Of a stretch of DNA of 64,000 bases, positions 1 through 9,527 are shown piece after piece. How positions within the stretch are numbered: the stretch's first letter is position 1; each line of letters starts with the position of its first letter. Where the stretch lies: contig PKDZ01000037.1 of the NCBI GenBank assembly GCA_002862785.1, positions 1 to 64,000 of the forward strand. The letters are read 5' to 3'. The notes under the pieces were generated by a model, which did no database searches, was not told the DNA's origin, and saw only the letters and a program-made list of their open reading frames with translations. The DNA is from Flavobacteriales bacterium (lineage in GTDB: Bacteria; Bacteroidota; Bacteroidia; Flavobacteriales_D; Sanyastnellaceae). A program made the position numbers and the translations under genes.

Positions 1-112
1 AACAATCCTACGAAAATCCACGAAAATAACTTGGAAATCAAGGATTTGAATTTGTCGGTAGGCCGCGCTGCGTTCTGTTCTACGGTGGACCATGCCGTGC
101 TAATTTGAGCCC

Positions 113-2035
113 ATGCCGTTCTTCTTGGATTCCCCCGAGGCCATCGCCCGGGCCCGCCGCGATGCTGCTGCCAACCCTGACGCCTTTTGGGCCGACATCG
201 CCCGCCACTACGAGTGGATGTCGCCGTGGGACGCGGTGTGCGATTGGGAGTTCGACACGCCCCGCGTACGCTGGTTTGACGGCGCCGAGCTCAACATCAC
301 CGCCAACTGCCTCGACCGCCACGTCGCCGCCGGCCATGGCGACCGCATCGCCATCCTGTGGGAGCCCAACGACCCTTCTGATCCGACCATATCCATCACC
401 TACGCCGAGCTGCTGGACCGCGTCTGCCGCTTCGCCAACGTGCTCCGAGCGCGCGGGGTGAAGAAGGGCGACCGCGTGGCGCTCTATCTGCCCATGGTGC
501 CGGAGCTGGCCGTGGCGGTGCTGGCCTGCGCTCGCATTGGCGCGGTGCACAGTGTGGTCTTCGCCGGCTTCTCCGCCCGCAGCCTCGCCGACCGCATTCA
601 GGACGCCGGCGCGGTCTGCGTCATCACCAGCGACGGCATGAAGCGCGGGGCCAAGGGACTCGGCCTCAAGGCCGTCGTCGACCAGGCCCTCGCCGAATGT
701 CCCACGGTCACCACCAACCTCGTGGTTCGCCACACTGGAGAGTCCGTCGAGTGGACGGCCGGCCGCGACGTTTGGCTCCACGACGCCTTGACCACCGCGT
801 CCGCCGACTGTCCGCCGGAGCGGATGGCCGCCGAGGATTTGCTCTTCATCCTGTACACCTCCGGCAGCACGGGCAAGCCCAAGGGCGTGGTCCACACCTG
901 CGGAGGCTACATGGTCTACGCGGGCTACAGCTTCGCCAACGTCTTCCAGTACCAGCCGGGTGACGTCTACTGGTGCACCGCCGACATCGGCTGGATCACC
1001 GGCCACAGCTACATCGTCTACGGCCCGTTGCTCAATGGCGCCACCACCGTCATGTTCGAGGGCGTTCCGACCTGGCCCTCGCCGGCCCGCTTTTGGGAGG
1101 TCTGCGAGAAGCTGAAGGTCAACCAGTTCTACACCGCACCGACGGCCATCCGCGCCCTGATGGCCTGCGAGCCCCGCTTTGCCTACGGGCACGATCTGTC
1201 GGCGTTGAAGGTCATCGGATCGGTGGGGGAGCCCATCAACGAGGAGGCGTGGCAGTGGTACCACGACGCCATCGGCGGCGGCCGGTGCGCGCTCGTCGAC
1301 ACCTGGTGGCAAACCGAGACTGGCGGCATCCTCATCAGCGGCCTCGGCGCCCACAGCCCGATGAAGCCGGCCCATGCGGGCTATCCGCTGCCCGGCATTT
1401 CACCCGTCCTCGTTGATGGCGATGGCAACGCTTTGGAAGGGGAGGCCGAAGGTTACCTCTGCATCGACCGCCCGTGGCCGTCCATGATCCGCACCACCTA
1501 TGGCGACCACGAGCGCTGCCGCAACGTCTACTTCAGCGCCTTCAAGGGCAAGTACTTCACGGGTGACGGTGCCCGGCGCGATGCGGACGGGATGTACCGC
1601 ATCATCGGTCGCGTCGACGACGTGGTCAACGTGAGCGGCCACCGCTTCGGCACCGCCGAAATCGAGGACGCCATCGATTCGCATCCCGCTGTGGCCGAGT
1701 GCGCCGTCATCGGCTACCCGCACCCCATCAAGGGCCAGGCGGTCCACGCGTACGTCATCCTCAAGGACGGCGCCCTGCCCGACACGGACGAGGGCATCGC
1801 CGCCCTGCGCAAGGAGATCGGCGTGCAGGTCAACACCGAGATCGGCAACATCGCCCGCCCGGACCGCATCCAGTTCACGCCGGGCCTGCCTAAGACACGG
1901 TCGGGCAAGATCATGCGCCGCATCCTCCGCAAGGTGGCCAGCGGCGAGCACGACCAGCTCGGCGACACCTCCACACTCCTCGACCCGACCGTTGTCGACG
2001 GCCTCGTCACCGGCGCCGCCGAATTCCTCGGCTGA
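113..2035 (+). CDS. acs: acetyl-CoA synthetase (acetate--CoA ligase)
   Basis: 640 aa; adenylate-forming motif YTSGSTGKPKGVVH, TWWQTETGG, C-terminal PKTRSGKIMRRILRK acetylation-site motif. Confidence 0.97.
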   Translation: MPFFLDSPEAIARARRDAAANPDAFWADIARHYEWMSPWDAVCDWEFDTPRVRWFDGAELNITANCLDRHVAAGHGDRIAILWEPNDPSDPTISITYAELLDRVCRFANVLRARGVKKGDRVALYLPMVPELAVAVLACARIGAVHSVVFAGFSARSLADRIQDAGAVCVITSDGMKRGAKGLGLKAVVDQALAECPTVTTNLVVRHTGESVEWTAGRDVWLHDALTTASADCPPERMAAEDLLFILYTSGSTGKPKGVVHTCGGYMVYAGYSFANVFQYQPGDVYWCTADIGWITGHSYIVYGPLLNGATTVMFEGVPTWPSPARFWEVCEKLKVNQFYTAPTAIRALMACEPRFAYGHDLSALKVIGSVGEPINEEAWQWYHDAIGGGRCALVDTWWQTETGGILISGLGAHSPMKPAHAGYPLPGISPVLVDGDGNALEGEAEGYLCIDRPWPSMIRTTYGDHERCRNVYFSAFKGKYFTGDGARRDADGMYRIIGRVDDVVNVSGHRFGTAEIEDAIDSHPAVAECAVIGYPHPIKGQAVHAYVILKDGALPDTDEGIAALRKEIGVQVNTEIGNIARPDRIQFTPGLPKTRSGKIMRRILRKVASGEHDQLGDTSTLLDPTVVDGLVTGAAEFLG

Positions 2036-2049
2036 CCTACCTTTTGGCC

Positions 2050-3165
2050 ATGCGATTCCAAGACCTCCTGATGCTGGCTGTGGTGCCGGTTTTCCTGTTC
2101 GTTTCCTGTGCCGACGATGAGTGCTGTTCCGCCCCCGGACATGACCATGCTGCCCACGAGGGGCACGACCATGGCGCCCTCGCGGACGATTACCACGCCA
2201 CCGGGAGCTGCGCGATGGAATTCACCGCCGCCGACAGCGCCCGCCGCGCCGCCAAATACGCCGAGCCCGGTGTCAAGATGGTCGAGCTGTCCAACGGCTA
2301 CCGCGTCTTCACCCAGACGGTGGGAGAGAACCCGGATGTCAAGATCCTGACGCTGCACGGCGGGCCCGCCTGCACCCACGAGTACATGACGGCCATCTCC
2401 GACGTCCTGCCCGAGGGCCAGGGCTACGAGGTCATCCTGTACGACCAGCTCGGCAGCTTTTACAGCGATCAGCCGACCGAGGACATGTGGACCATTGACC
2501 GTTGGTGCGAGGAGGTCGAAGAGGTGCGCCAGGCGCTCGGCCTCGATGCGTCGAACTTCTATCTGCTGGGCAACAGCTGGGGCGGCATCCTCGGCATGGA
2601 GTACGCCTTGCGGTATCAAGACAACCTCAACGGCCTCATCGTCTGCAACATGGTCACGAGCATTCCGGAGTACGCTGCGTACAACGAGGAGGTCTTGCGG
2701 CCGCAAATGGACCCGAAGGTGCTGGCCAAGCTGGTCGCCTATGAGGAAGCTGGCGACATCCAGAACGAGGAGTTCCTGCAGCTGGTCAATGACCACTTCT
2801 ACGCCAAGCACATCTGCCGCCTCGAGGGGTGGCCCGAGGCCATCACCGGTTCCTTCGAGCGGCTCAACTACAAGCTCTACGACCTGATGCAGGGCCCGAG
2901 CGAGTTCCGTGTGGGCGGGCGCCTCATCGACTGGGACATCACCGACCGCCTCGGTGAGATCACGGTGCCGACCCTGATGGTGGGCGCCGAGCACGACACG
3001 ATGGATCCGGACAAGATGACGAAGCAAGCGACGCTGGTGGCCAACGGCCGCTCGCTCCATTGCTACAACGGCTCCCACCTCTGCATGTGGGACGACCAGG
3101 AAGCCTTCATGGGCGGGGTCACCAACTTCATCGAGGACGTCGAAGCCGGCCGCCCCCTGCGCTGA
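2050..3165 (+). CDS. proline iminopeptidase-family alpha/beta hydrolase, predicted lipoprotein with His/Cys-rich N-terminus
   Basis: LHGGPACTHEY, GNSWGG nucleophile elbow, lipobox-like VSC after signal peptide; ATG at 2050 preferred over the TTG at 2044. Confidence 0.85.
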   Translation: MRFQDLLMLAVVPVFLFVSCADDECCSAPGHDHAAHEGHDHGALADDYHATGSCAMEFTAADSARRAAKYAEPGVKMVELSNGYRVFTQTVGENPDVKILTLHGGPACTHEYMTAISDVLPEGQGYEVILYDQLGSFYSDQPTEDMWTIDRWCEEVEEVRQALGLDASNFYLLGNSWGGILGMEYALRYQDNLNGLIVCNMVTSIPEYAAYNEEVLRPQMDPKVLAKLVAYEEAGDIQNEEFLQLVNDHFYAKHICRLEGWPEAITGSFERLNYKLYDLMQGPSEFRVGGRLIDWDITDRLGEITVPTLMVGAEHDTMDPDKMTKQATLVANGRSLHCYNGSHLCMWDDQEAFMGGVTNFIEDVEAGRPLR

Positions 3166-4029
3166 TCACTCCGGAGAGCAAGGCGGGTCGAGCCGGTCGA
3201 GGCCGTGGGTGCGGATGATGTGCTCGATGCGGCCATCGGCGCCCTCGGGGTCGTAGGACCGATTGAGGCGGTAGCCGGTGAGCCGGCTGAACATCTTGAT
3301 CGTGCGCCAGTAGGGGAGCTTGATGGCTTTGGCGTAGTCGTCGGCGAAATCCAACATGCCCGGGTTCTGTCGGTCGAGCAGGTGCACCAAGAGAAACGCG
3401 GCCTTCATGCCCATCTCGTCCTCGAAGTCTGGATTTTGGAGGAGCATGCGCTCGCCGTCGGCATTGACGCTGTCCGTCCGGAGGTAGCCGTCTTGCTCCT
3501 GCATGGCGATCCAGCAGTCGACATCCGGCATGAACAGGGTGTCCGGCCCGTCGGATTCCTCGCCAAAGGTGAGGCTGACCTCGTCTTCTGAGGCGTCGTC
3601 CTGCTTCTGCGCCTTCTTTTCCTTCCGCTCCTCCTTGCGGTCGGCCTTGGCTTGGGCCCGGCCGTCCTTGACCTCCTGGCGGTGGGCCCGCAGCGTATCG
3701 GTGGGGACCGATTCGATGCCGGAGAGGAAGGTGGGGCGCAGGGTGTCGAGCATCACCGTGATAATCTGCACGCTGGGCCAGACGGCCAGCACCATCTCCT
3801 CCAGCTCGCGGTACTTCTTCTGGTCCTGGTCGTAGTCCTTGATCTCCATCGACCGCCAATCCGGCCCGTCCAGGGGCGCGATGACCTCCGCGGAGCCGAG
3901 CAGGTGCACATAGGGGCGGAAGCCCTCCGGCACGGCGGCGGTGTCGATTGCACCGCTCTGGGCGCACAGGACTGTCGAGAGAAGGAGGGGCAGCAGAATG
4001 TCAGCCGTCCGAAGGAACAATGTGCGCAC
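3166..4029 (-). CDS. hypothetical secreted protein (possibly DUF4294-like)
   Basis: Signal-peptide-like N-terminus (VRTLFLRTADILLPLLLSTVLCAQ) from a GTG start; family assignment weak. Confidence 0.6.
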   Translation of the reverse strand: MRTLFLRTADILLPLLLSTVLCAQSGAIDTAAVPEGFRPYVHLLGSAEVIAPLDGPDWRSMEIKDYDQDQKKYRELEEMVLAVWPSVQIITVMLDTLRPTFLSGIESVPTDTLRAHRQEVKDGRAQAKADRKEERKEKKAQKQDDASEDEVSLTFGEESDGPDTLFMPDVDCWIAMQEQDGYLRTDSVNADGERMLLQNPDFEDEMGMKAAFLLVHLLDRQNPGMLDFADDYAKAIKLPYWRTIKMFSRLTGYRLNRSYDPEGADGRIEHIIRTHGLDRLDPPCSPE

Positions 4030-4033
4030 GGTG

Positions 4034-4045
4034 CAATTTACCTTG
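4034..4045. promoter_or_regulatory. overlapping divergent -7-like boxes sharing one TA step
   Basis: CAATTTACCTTG: plus strand TACCTTG (ATG 4051), minus strand TAAATTG (GTG 4029). Confidence 0.5.
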
Positions 4046-4050
4046 CCATC

Positions 4051-4653
4051 ATGGCCCACACCTTTTCCGTCGGCGACCGCGTGCGCTTCCTCCGCCAGAC
4101 CGGCGAGGGCGTCGTCCAGGCCGTGGAGGAGGAGGGACGGACCCTTGTGGTCGAGGACGGGGACGGCTTTCCCATGCGGATCGCGGCGAAGGATTGCCTG
4201 CCGGTTCCCAATGCGGCCGAGGAGGTCCGCGCCTATGCGTCCAAGGAAATCAGCAAGGGCGAATTGCTCGAGCGCAACGTCGATGAGACCGTCCTGAAGG
4301 CGGCACAGAAGGACTTCGACGTCAAGTACCGCAACCCCAACGCGACCAACATGCGCAAGCGGGACGAGCACATGGAGGTGGACCTGCATTACCACGTGCT
4401 GACCGGGGTGCGGGACAGTGCTTCACCCCACGAGATGCTGAGCCTTCAGATGGAGCACTTCGACCGGATGATGCGGCGTGCCGAGGAAAAGCGGATTCCG
4501 CGCATTGTGTTCATCCACGGGGTGGGACAGGGCCGGCTTCGGCAGGAAATCCGGGATGCACTGTCGTCTTATTGGCCGCAATGCACCTGTCGGGAAGGGG
4601 ACCCGCGGAAGTACGGGCATGGCGCCACAGAGGTGCGCTTCAAAGGCGGCTGA
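4051..4653 (+). CDS. Smr-domain protein with N-terminal DUF2027-like region
   Basis: MEVDLHYHVL ... IVFIHGVGQGRLRQEIRDAL Smr signature; FSVGDRVRFLRQTGEGVV N-terminus typical of Bacteroidota DUF2027/Smr proteins. Confidence 0.88.
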   Translation: MAHTFSVGDRVRFLRQTGEGVVQAVEEEGRTLVVEDGDGFPMRIAAKDCLPVPNAAEEVRAYASKEISKGELLERNVDETVLKAAQKDFDVKYRNPNATNMRKRDEHMEVDLHYHVLTGVRDSASPHEMLSLQMEHFDRMMRRAEEKRIPRIVFIHGVGQGRLRQEIRDALSSYWPQCTCREGDPRKYGHGATEVRFKGG

Positions 4654-5412
4654 TCACTGGCGGTCCGCCTCCAGTCGGCGGCGCATCATCTCACCCTCAC
4701 TGACCGGGAAGGTGTATCCGTCCAGGGAAATCTCGACCGGATTGTCCAGTTCTTCGATGCCCTTGAATTCGATCACGAGCCTCGGGTCTCGGCTGAATCG
4801 GGTGTCGATGGAAATCCAGCGCGTCGCAAAGCCTTCGTAGGTGCCCGTGGCGAGGGACTGGAAGCCCGGTTCGAAGCGGGGCCAGAGGCGGCCGATGGCA
4901 TTTTCCATTGGGCTGGATTGGCTGTCGGCCCACAGCTCGTCAATGCGCGTGCCCTCTTCGAACCAGTAGTGGGCGCTCATCCGACCGTCAATTTCCCGGT
5001 CGCCGGAGACCCGCATCACCTGCAGGGTGTCCGTCATGCGGTCGCTCATGGTGGCCTCGGTACCCAGCTTGGCCACGCCGAGGTCCGTGAGGCTGTAGCG
5101 CATGCCGCGGGTCAGGTCGCCGATGCTGATGAGGGTGGTCTCTCCCGTCTCCACCACGCGGGCATAGGCGCTGTCCCCCGGGGTGAAATACAGGTCCATG
5201 TTGCCCTCGATGCGGCGTGGCGGCTGGCCTTCGCCCGCCTCGATCCGCTGGACCAAATCGTAGTGGATGACATAGCTGAAGGTGTAGCCGGACGGGCGCT
5301 CGACCCCGCCACCGTACACCTCGTTGATGAGATCGTCGACGGTGACCTGGCCATGGGCGATGGGAATCAGGGCCAATGCGGCCAGCAGGACGAGCACGGT
5401 GCGGTTTGCCAT
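4654..5412 (-). CDS. hypothetical secreted protein (DUF4412-like)
   Basis: Signal peptide MANRTVLVLLAALALIPIAHGQ; beta-rich body. Confidence 0.65.
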   Translation of the reverse strand: MANRTVLVLLAALALIPIAHGQVTVDDLINEVYGGGVERPSGYTFSYVIHYDLVQRIEAGEGQPPRRIEGNMDLYFTPGDSAYARVVETGETTLISIGDLTRGMRYSLTDLGVAKLGTEATMSDRMTDTLQVMRVSGDREIDGRMSAHYWFEEGTRIDELWADSQSSPMENAIGRLWPRFEPGFQSLATGTYEGFATRWISIDTRFSRDPRLVIEFKGIEELDNPVEISLDGYTFPVSEGEMMRRRLEADRQ

Positions 5413-5440
5413 GACCGAAAGATACGGCTGGACGTCGGCC

Positions 5441-6328
5441 TCAGCGCCGGTTCCGCCGGCCGTTTCGTGGCCGGGGGTCGTTGAAGGGACGGTCTTCCTG
5501 AAGGGGCTGGATGGCGTCCACCTTTTCCTGAAGCATCCATGGCGCACCCTTCTTTCCGGGGGCATAGGCGTCGAAGGTCATGTCCGGCCCGTAGTATGCT
5601 GTGATGCCCGTCAGATGCGGTTCACGCGGGGCCAAATGATCGAACAGGATGCGCTCGGGATGGCCCTGCTTGCCCAGGGCCTCGGGCTGGTGGCGGAGTG
5701 AGGCCTGCACGGCATCGGCGTATTCGAGCACGTGCCGGCGACGCAGGCCTTGAGGGGACTGGAGGACCCCGGCTCCGAAACGGGGCCCTTTGGCCCGCAT
5801 TTGGAGCGGCTCGATGATTTTGCGGGTGACTTGGGCGTCGGCGTCATCCCAGCCCAGCAGGAGCCAGACATCGGGATCCACGGCATCCGGCACCATCCCG
5901 TAGTAGAGGGCGCCGCACCAGTCTTCCGGCTTGAAGATTTGGTTTTCGTCCGGACGGTCGGCGCTGCTCGCGTCATGGAGTCGGGTGAACTCAATTCTGG
6001 CGTCGGCATGGTCCCGGAAGGCGACGAGCCCACCGTAGCTCGAAGTGCGGTCCTCGTGTGGCCAGTTCCACGTCATCACCTTGAGTCTGCCATCGGCCGA
6101 TTCCACCGTGGCCATGAACCCAGCAGTGCCCGATGGCGGCTCCCACGCGCCCTCTTCAAGGAGGTGGGCTTCGAGGGCTGAGGTCAACGAATCGCTGAGG
6201 GTCAGGCAGGCGTCCCCCGCACAGCAGGACAGGCCCGCGTGAAGGGATTGGAGCCCCTCGATGGATTGGCCCCATGCCGGAAGCAGGGGAGAGCACAGAA
6301 AAAGGATGGCCAGGCCGGTCCGGCCCAT
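5441..6328 (-). CDS. hypothetical secreted protein
   Basis: Signal peptide MGRTGLAILFLCSPLLPAWGQ; start overlaps stop of ferredoxin gene. Confidence 0.65.
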   Translation of the reverse strand: MGRTGLAILFLCSPLLPAWGQSIEGLQSLHAGLSCCAGDACLTLSDSLTSALEAHLLEEGAWEPPSGTAGFMATVESADGRLKVMTWNWPHEDRTSSYGGLVAFRDHADARIEFTRLHDASSADRPDENQIFKPEDWCGALYYGMVPDAVDPDVWLLLGWDDADAQVTRKIIEPLQMRAKGPRFGAGVLQSPQGLRRRHVLEYADAVQASLRHQPEALGKQGHPERILFDHLAPREPHLTGITAYYGPDMTFDAYAPGKKGAPWMLQEKVDAIQPLQEDRPFNDPRPRNGRRNRR

Positions 6329-6675
6329 CAGAGGTGCATGAACGCCTTCTTGGCGAGCAGCTGGTCCTCGGACTCCCGGTGGTCCGGGTCGTCCACGCAG
6401 CAGTCCACCGGGCAAACGGCGGCGCATTGGGGTTCGTCGTGGAAGCCTACACATTCGGTGCACTTGTCGGTGGCGATGTAGTAAACGTCCATGCTCCCCG
6501 GTTCTTGCGTGGCGTCCGCATTGATCGACCCGGCAGAAGGGTGGTTGCCGTCGCCTTTCAGGCCCGTTCCATCGGCAAACGTCCACTCTGCGCCACCTTC
6601 ATAGATGGCGTTGTTCGGGCATTCCGGCTCGCAGGCTCCGCAATTGATGCAGGCGTCGGTGATCATGATGGCCAT
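6328..6675 (-). CDS. 4Fe-4S dicluster ferredoxin
   Basis: CINCGACEPECPNNAIYEG and CTECVGFHDEPQCAAVCPVDCC cluster motifs. Confidence 0.95.
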   Translation of the reverse strand: MAIMITDACINCGACEPECPNNAIYEGGAEWTFADGTGLKGDGNHPSAGSINADATQEPGSMDVYYIATDKCTECVGFHDEPQCAAVCPVDCCVDDPDHRESEDQLLAKKAFMHL

Positions 6676-6754
6676 GGGACGGGGCGTTTGGGTAGAGCAA
6701 AATTAACCCTTCGACCCCTCAAGATGTTGCGGCCATCTTTGCACCCTGCAACGC

Positions 6755-7810
6755 ATGATGAACATGGTTACCCACACTTCCGTCGACCTCGACCGTGCCC
6801 GCACGGTGCTCGCCGCCCTCAGAGAGGGATGGCTTGAGGCATTGGGCGACGCCCCCTCGGCATCCTGGGCGCCGCTCCACGCGGCCATGGCCTCCGCCGA
6901 GCACGCCAATGGATGGTTTGCGCCGTCCGAGGTGCGGCACGCCGCCGAGACCTGGTGTACGGCCCTTGAGGACGAGGCCATCGAGTCCTGGCTCGAGGGA
7001 CTCACGGTGCCCGAGGGGGAGGCCCAGCCGGTCACGGTCGGCCTCGTGCTCGCGGGAAACATTCCCTTCGTCGGGGTGCACGACCTGCTCTGTGCGGTGG
7101 TGTCCTGCCACCGAGTTCGGGTCAAGCCAAGCCGGGACGATGCCCGTCTGACCGAGGCCCTGATTCAGGGGTGGGCCGCTGCCTGCCCAGGAATCGGCGA
7201 GCAAATCGAGATCGTAGAGCGGCTCGACGGCTTCGACGCCGTGATCGCCACCGGCAGCCGCAACAGCGGGCGGTACTTCCAGCATTACTTCAGCAAGGTC
7301 CCGCACATCATTCGGGGCCAGCGGACGTCCGTCGCTGTGCTCGACGGCAGCGAGACCCACGAGCAGATGCAGGCCCTGTCGCAGGACATCTTCCGCTACT
7401 TCGGCCTGGGTTGCCGCAACGTGACCCAGGTCTTCGTGCCGCGGGACTTCGACCTCGACCGGCTGTTCGCCGCGTTCGTGGAGTGGACCCACCTCGGCGA
7501 CCACCACCGCTACCACAACAACTACACCTACCACAAGGCGCTGTGGTTGATGGAGGCCGTGGACCTGCTCGAGAATGGGTTCGTCCTACTCAAAGAGGAC
7601 CCGCAATGGGTCTCGCCGGTGGGCGCGTTGCATTATCAGCGTTACGACGATCTCGCCGACGTGGAGGCCAAGCTTGACGCGGGCGCCGATGAGATTCAGT
7701 GTCGCGTGGGAACAGGCGGACTGCCTTTCGGCAGGGCCCAGCACCCCGGACTGACCGATTATGCGGACGGCGTGAACACGATGGCCTTTCTGCTCGGCCT
7801 CGGACGCTAA
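6755..7810 (+). CDS. acyl-CoA reductase (LuxC-like family)
   Basis: 351 aa; ATGSRNSGRYFQHYFSKVPHIIRGQRTSVAVLDGSET, GLGCRNVTQVFVP; divergent from ferredoxin as in other Bacteroidota. Confidence 0.9.
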   Translation: MMNMVTHTSVDLDRARTVLAALREGWLEALGDAPSASWAPLHAAMASAEHANGWFAPSEVRHAAETWCTALEDEAIESWLEGLTVPEGEAQPVTVGLVLAGNIPFVGVHDLLCAVVSCHRVRVKPSRDDARLTEALIQGWAAACPGIGEQIEIVERLDGFDAVIATGSRNSGRYFQHYFSKVPHIIRGQRTSVAVLDGSETHEQMQALSQDIFRYFGLGCRNVTQVFVPRDFDLDRLFAAFVEWTHLGDHHRYHNNYTYHKALWLMEAVDLLENGFVLLKEDPQWVSPVGALHYQRYDDLADVEAKLDAGADEIQCRVGTGGLPFGRAQHPGLTDYADGVNTMAFLLGLGR

Positions 7811-7819
7811 CTTCGCGCC

Positions 7820-8989
7820 ATGCCCGAGACGCGATTCCTGCTGTGGTCCTGTCTGATCCTGGTCGTCCTGTCGACCGGGTGTTCCACCGACGTGGACCTG
7901 AACGCCCCGTATGAGGAGCGCACCTTGGCGTTCTGTCTGCTTGACCCCAATGCGGATGAGCAATGGGTGCGGGTCAACCGGACCTGGCTGGGGGAGGGCA
8001 ACAACCTCGAGTTTGCCCAGGTGGCCGACAGCAGTGAGTATGCGCCTGGCGAGGTGTCCGTCACCGTGGAGGCCTTTGCCGCCAACGATCCGGCCTTCGC
8101 GTTGCCGCTGGCCACCTACACCGCCAGTGACACCCTTCTGCAGGACAAAGACGCCAACGGCATCTTCTTCGGACCGGAGTATCGGGCCTATCACTTCACG
8201 ACACCGGACGGACTCGAGATTGCCCCGAACAACAACCCCGACGCCCTGCGCGTCTACCGGCTCACGGTGGCCTTCACCGATGGCCGGCCTTCGCTGACCG
8301 CCACGACGACCTTGATTGGGGAGTCCCTTGGCAACATCAGCAATCCGCCGGCCGGCATCCCCGGCTTCAGTTTGAATTTCGCCAGTGGAACCGGCGGCCT
8401 CGTCACCTACCCCAACGTCAACTTCAAGTGGTCTTCGACGCCTGGCGCCAAGCGCTATGAGGCCGCCGTGGAGATCAAGTACACCGAGCGCATTTGGGTC
8501 GATGCGGCCCACACCCAGCTCGCGTCGGAGACGGACCGCGTCCTGCGCTGGGATCTGGGCGAGGAGAGCACCTCGGATGATGAGGGTGGCGAAGAAATCA
8601 AGCTGCCCGTCAACGGCGAGGCCTTTTTCCTCTACCTCGCTAGCAACCTCGAGGAGGACCCGCTGATCACCCGGCAACTGGGGGTGTGGAACGACAACAT
8701 TGACCGCGTGCGCTGTTTCGATTTCGTGCTCAGCATCGCCAATGAGGAGCTCGACACCTACCTCGCAGTGAACGCGCCGGTCACCGGCATCATCCAGGAG
8801 CGCCCGCAGTACACCAACATCACTGGAGGGCTCGGCCTGTTTGCGAGCCGGACCCAGCAGCGGGTCAATGGCCTTGGCATTTCCAAGCCCTCCGTACAAG
8901 AGCTGGTCGAGGGCCAGCACACCGCAGCCCTGCAGTTCTGCCTGCCTCCCGATACCGAGGGGGATGTGGCGGAGTACGCCTGCCCTTGA
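7820..8989 (+). CDS. DUF4249-type lipoprotein
   Basis: Lipobox LSTGC; PYEERTLAFCLLDPNADEQWVRVNRTWLG N-terminal pattern. Confidence 0.65.
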   Translation: MPETRFLLWSCLILVVLSTGCSTDVDLNAPYEERTLAFCLLDPNADEQWVRVNRTWLGEGNNLEFAQVADSSEYAPGEVSVTVEAFAANDPAFALPLATYTASDTLLQDKDANGIFFGPEYRAYHFTTPDGLEIAPNNNPDALRVYRLTVAFTDGRPSLTATTTLIGESLGNISNPPAGIPGFSLNFASGTGGLVTYPNVNFKWSSTPGAKRYEAAVEIKYTERIWVDAAHTQLASETDRVLRWDLGEESTSDDEGGEEIKLPVNGEAFFLYLASNLEEDPLITRQLGVWNDNIDRVRCFDFVLSIANEELDTYLAVNAPVTGIIQERPQYTNITGGLGLFASRTQQRVNGLGISKPSVQELVEGQHTAALQFCLPPDTEGDVAEYACP

Positions 8990-9029
8990 CCGGGGAAATT
9001 CAGGGTGGGGTTGTGGATAGACCGCCCCT

Positions 9030-9527
9030 ATGAATCGTCGGTTCAGGCGCGTTCTGAACCACCTTGCCGGCATGGCCCACGCGTTTACCTATCAGGCGCC
9101 CTATGGCGTTTTCCATTTCTCGGAAGGGTTGCTCACCGTCGAATTGGCGGAGGATTTGATTGTGGACCTGCCCCTGATGCAGCGCGTGGCCGCGCAGCGC
9201 TTGGAGCTGTTGGGGGACCGCGAGGTGGCCGAGCTCATTGTGATTCCCCGGGCCCACCTGTTGCTCGACCGGGCGGCGCTGACGTGGCTCGCTCAGCAAA
9301 GTGCGTTGACCGGGGTGCACCACCGGGCCATTGTCGTGCCGGCACACCTGCTCGTCTGGCGGGATCGGTTGTATCAGGTGATGAGCCGGATGCGGCCCAA
9401 TGTTCGGGTCTTCCGCAACCGGAGAGTCGCCAAGGCTTGGCTTCAGGATCGGGCCGGCACCTTCACTCCCTCGGTGATGCCGAGCAAGGAAGCGGATCTC
9501 GACCTCGCCGCCGAACTCAACGGATGA
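9030..9527 (+). CDS. hypothetical protein (STAS/SpoIIAA-like?)
   Basis: 165 aa intact ORF in a coding gap; fold inferred loosely. Confidence 0.6.
   Translation: MNRRFRRVLNHLAGMAHAFTYQAPYGVFHFSEGLLTVELAEDLIVDLPLMQRVAAQRLELLGDREVAELIVIPRAHLLLDRAALTWLAQQSALTGVHHRAIVVPAHLLVWRDRLYQVMSRMRPNVRVFRNRRVAKAWLQDRAGTFTPSVMPSKEADLDLAAELNG

Noticed and set aside
6755-7810. Possible bioluminescence (lux) locus because of LuxC-like acyl-CoA reductase
   Set aside because: No luxA/B/D/E neighbours; ferredoxin plus acyl-CoA reductase is a common Bacteroidota pair unrelated to luminescence.
7586-9073. 495-aa minus ORF (and similar ones at 11723-13075, 42576-44180, 48217-49644, 62265-63821)
   Set aside because: Shadow ORFs opposite confidently assigned genes; compositionally artefactual.
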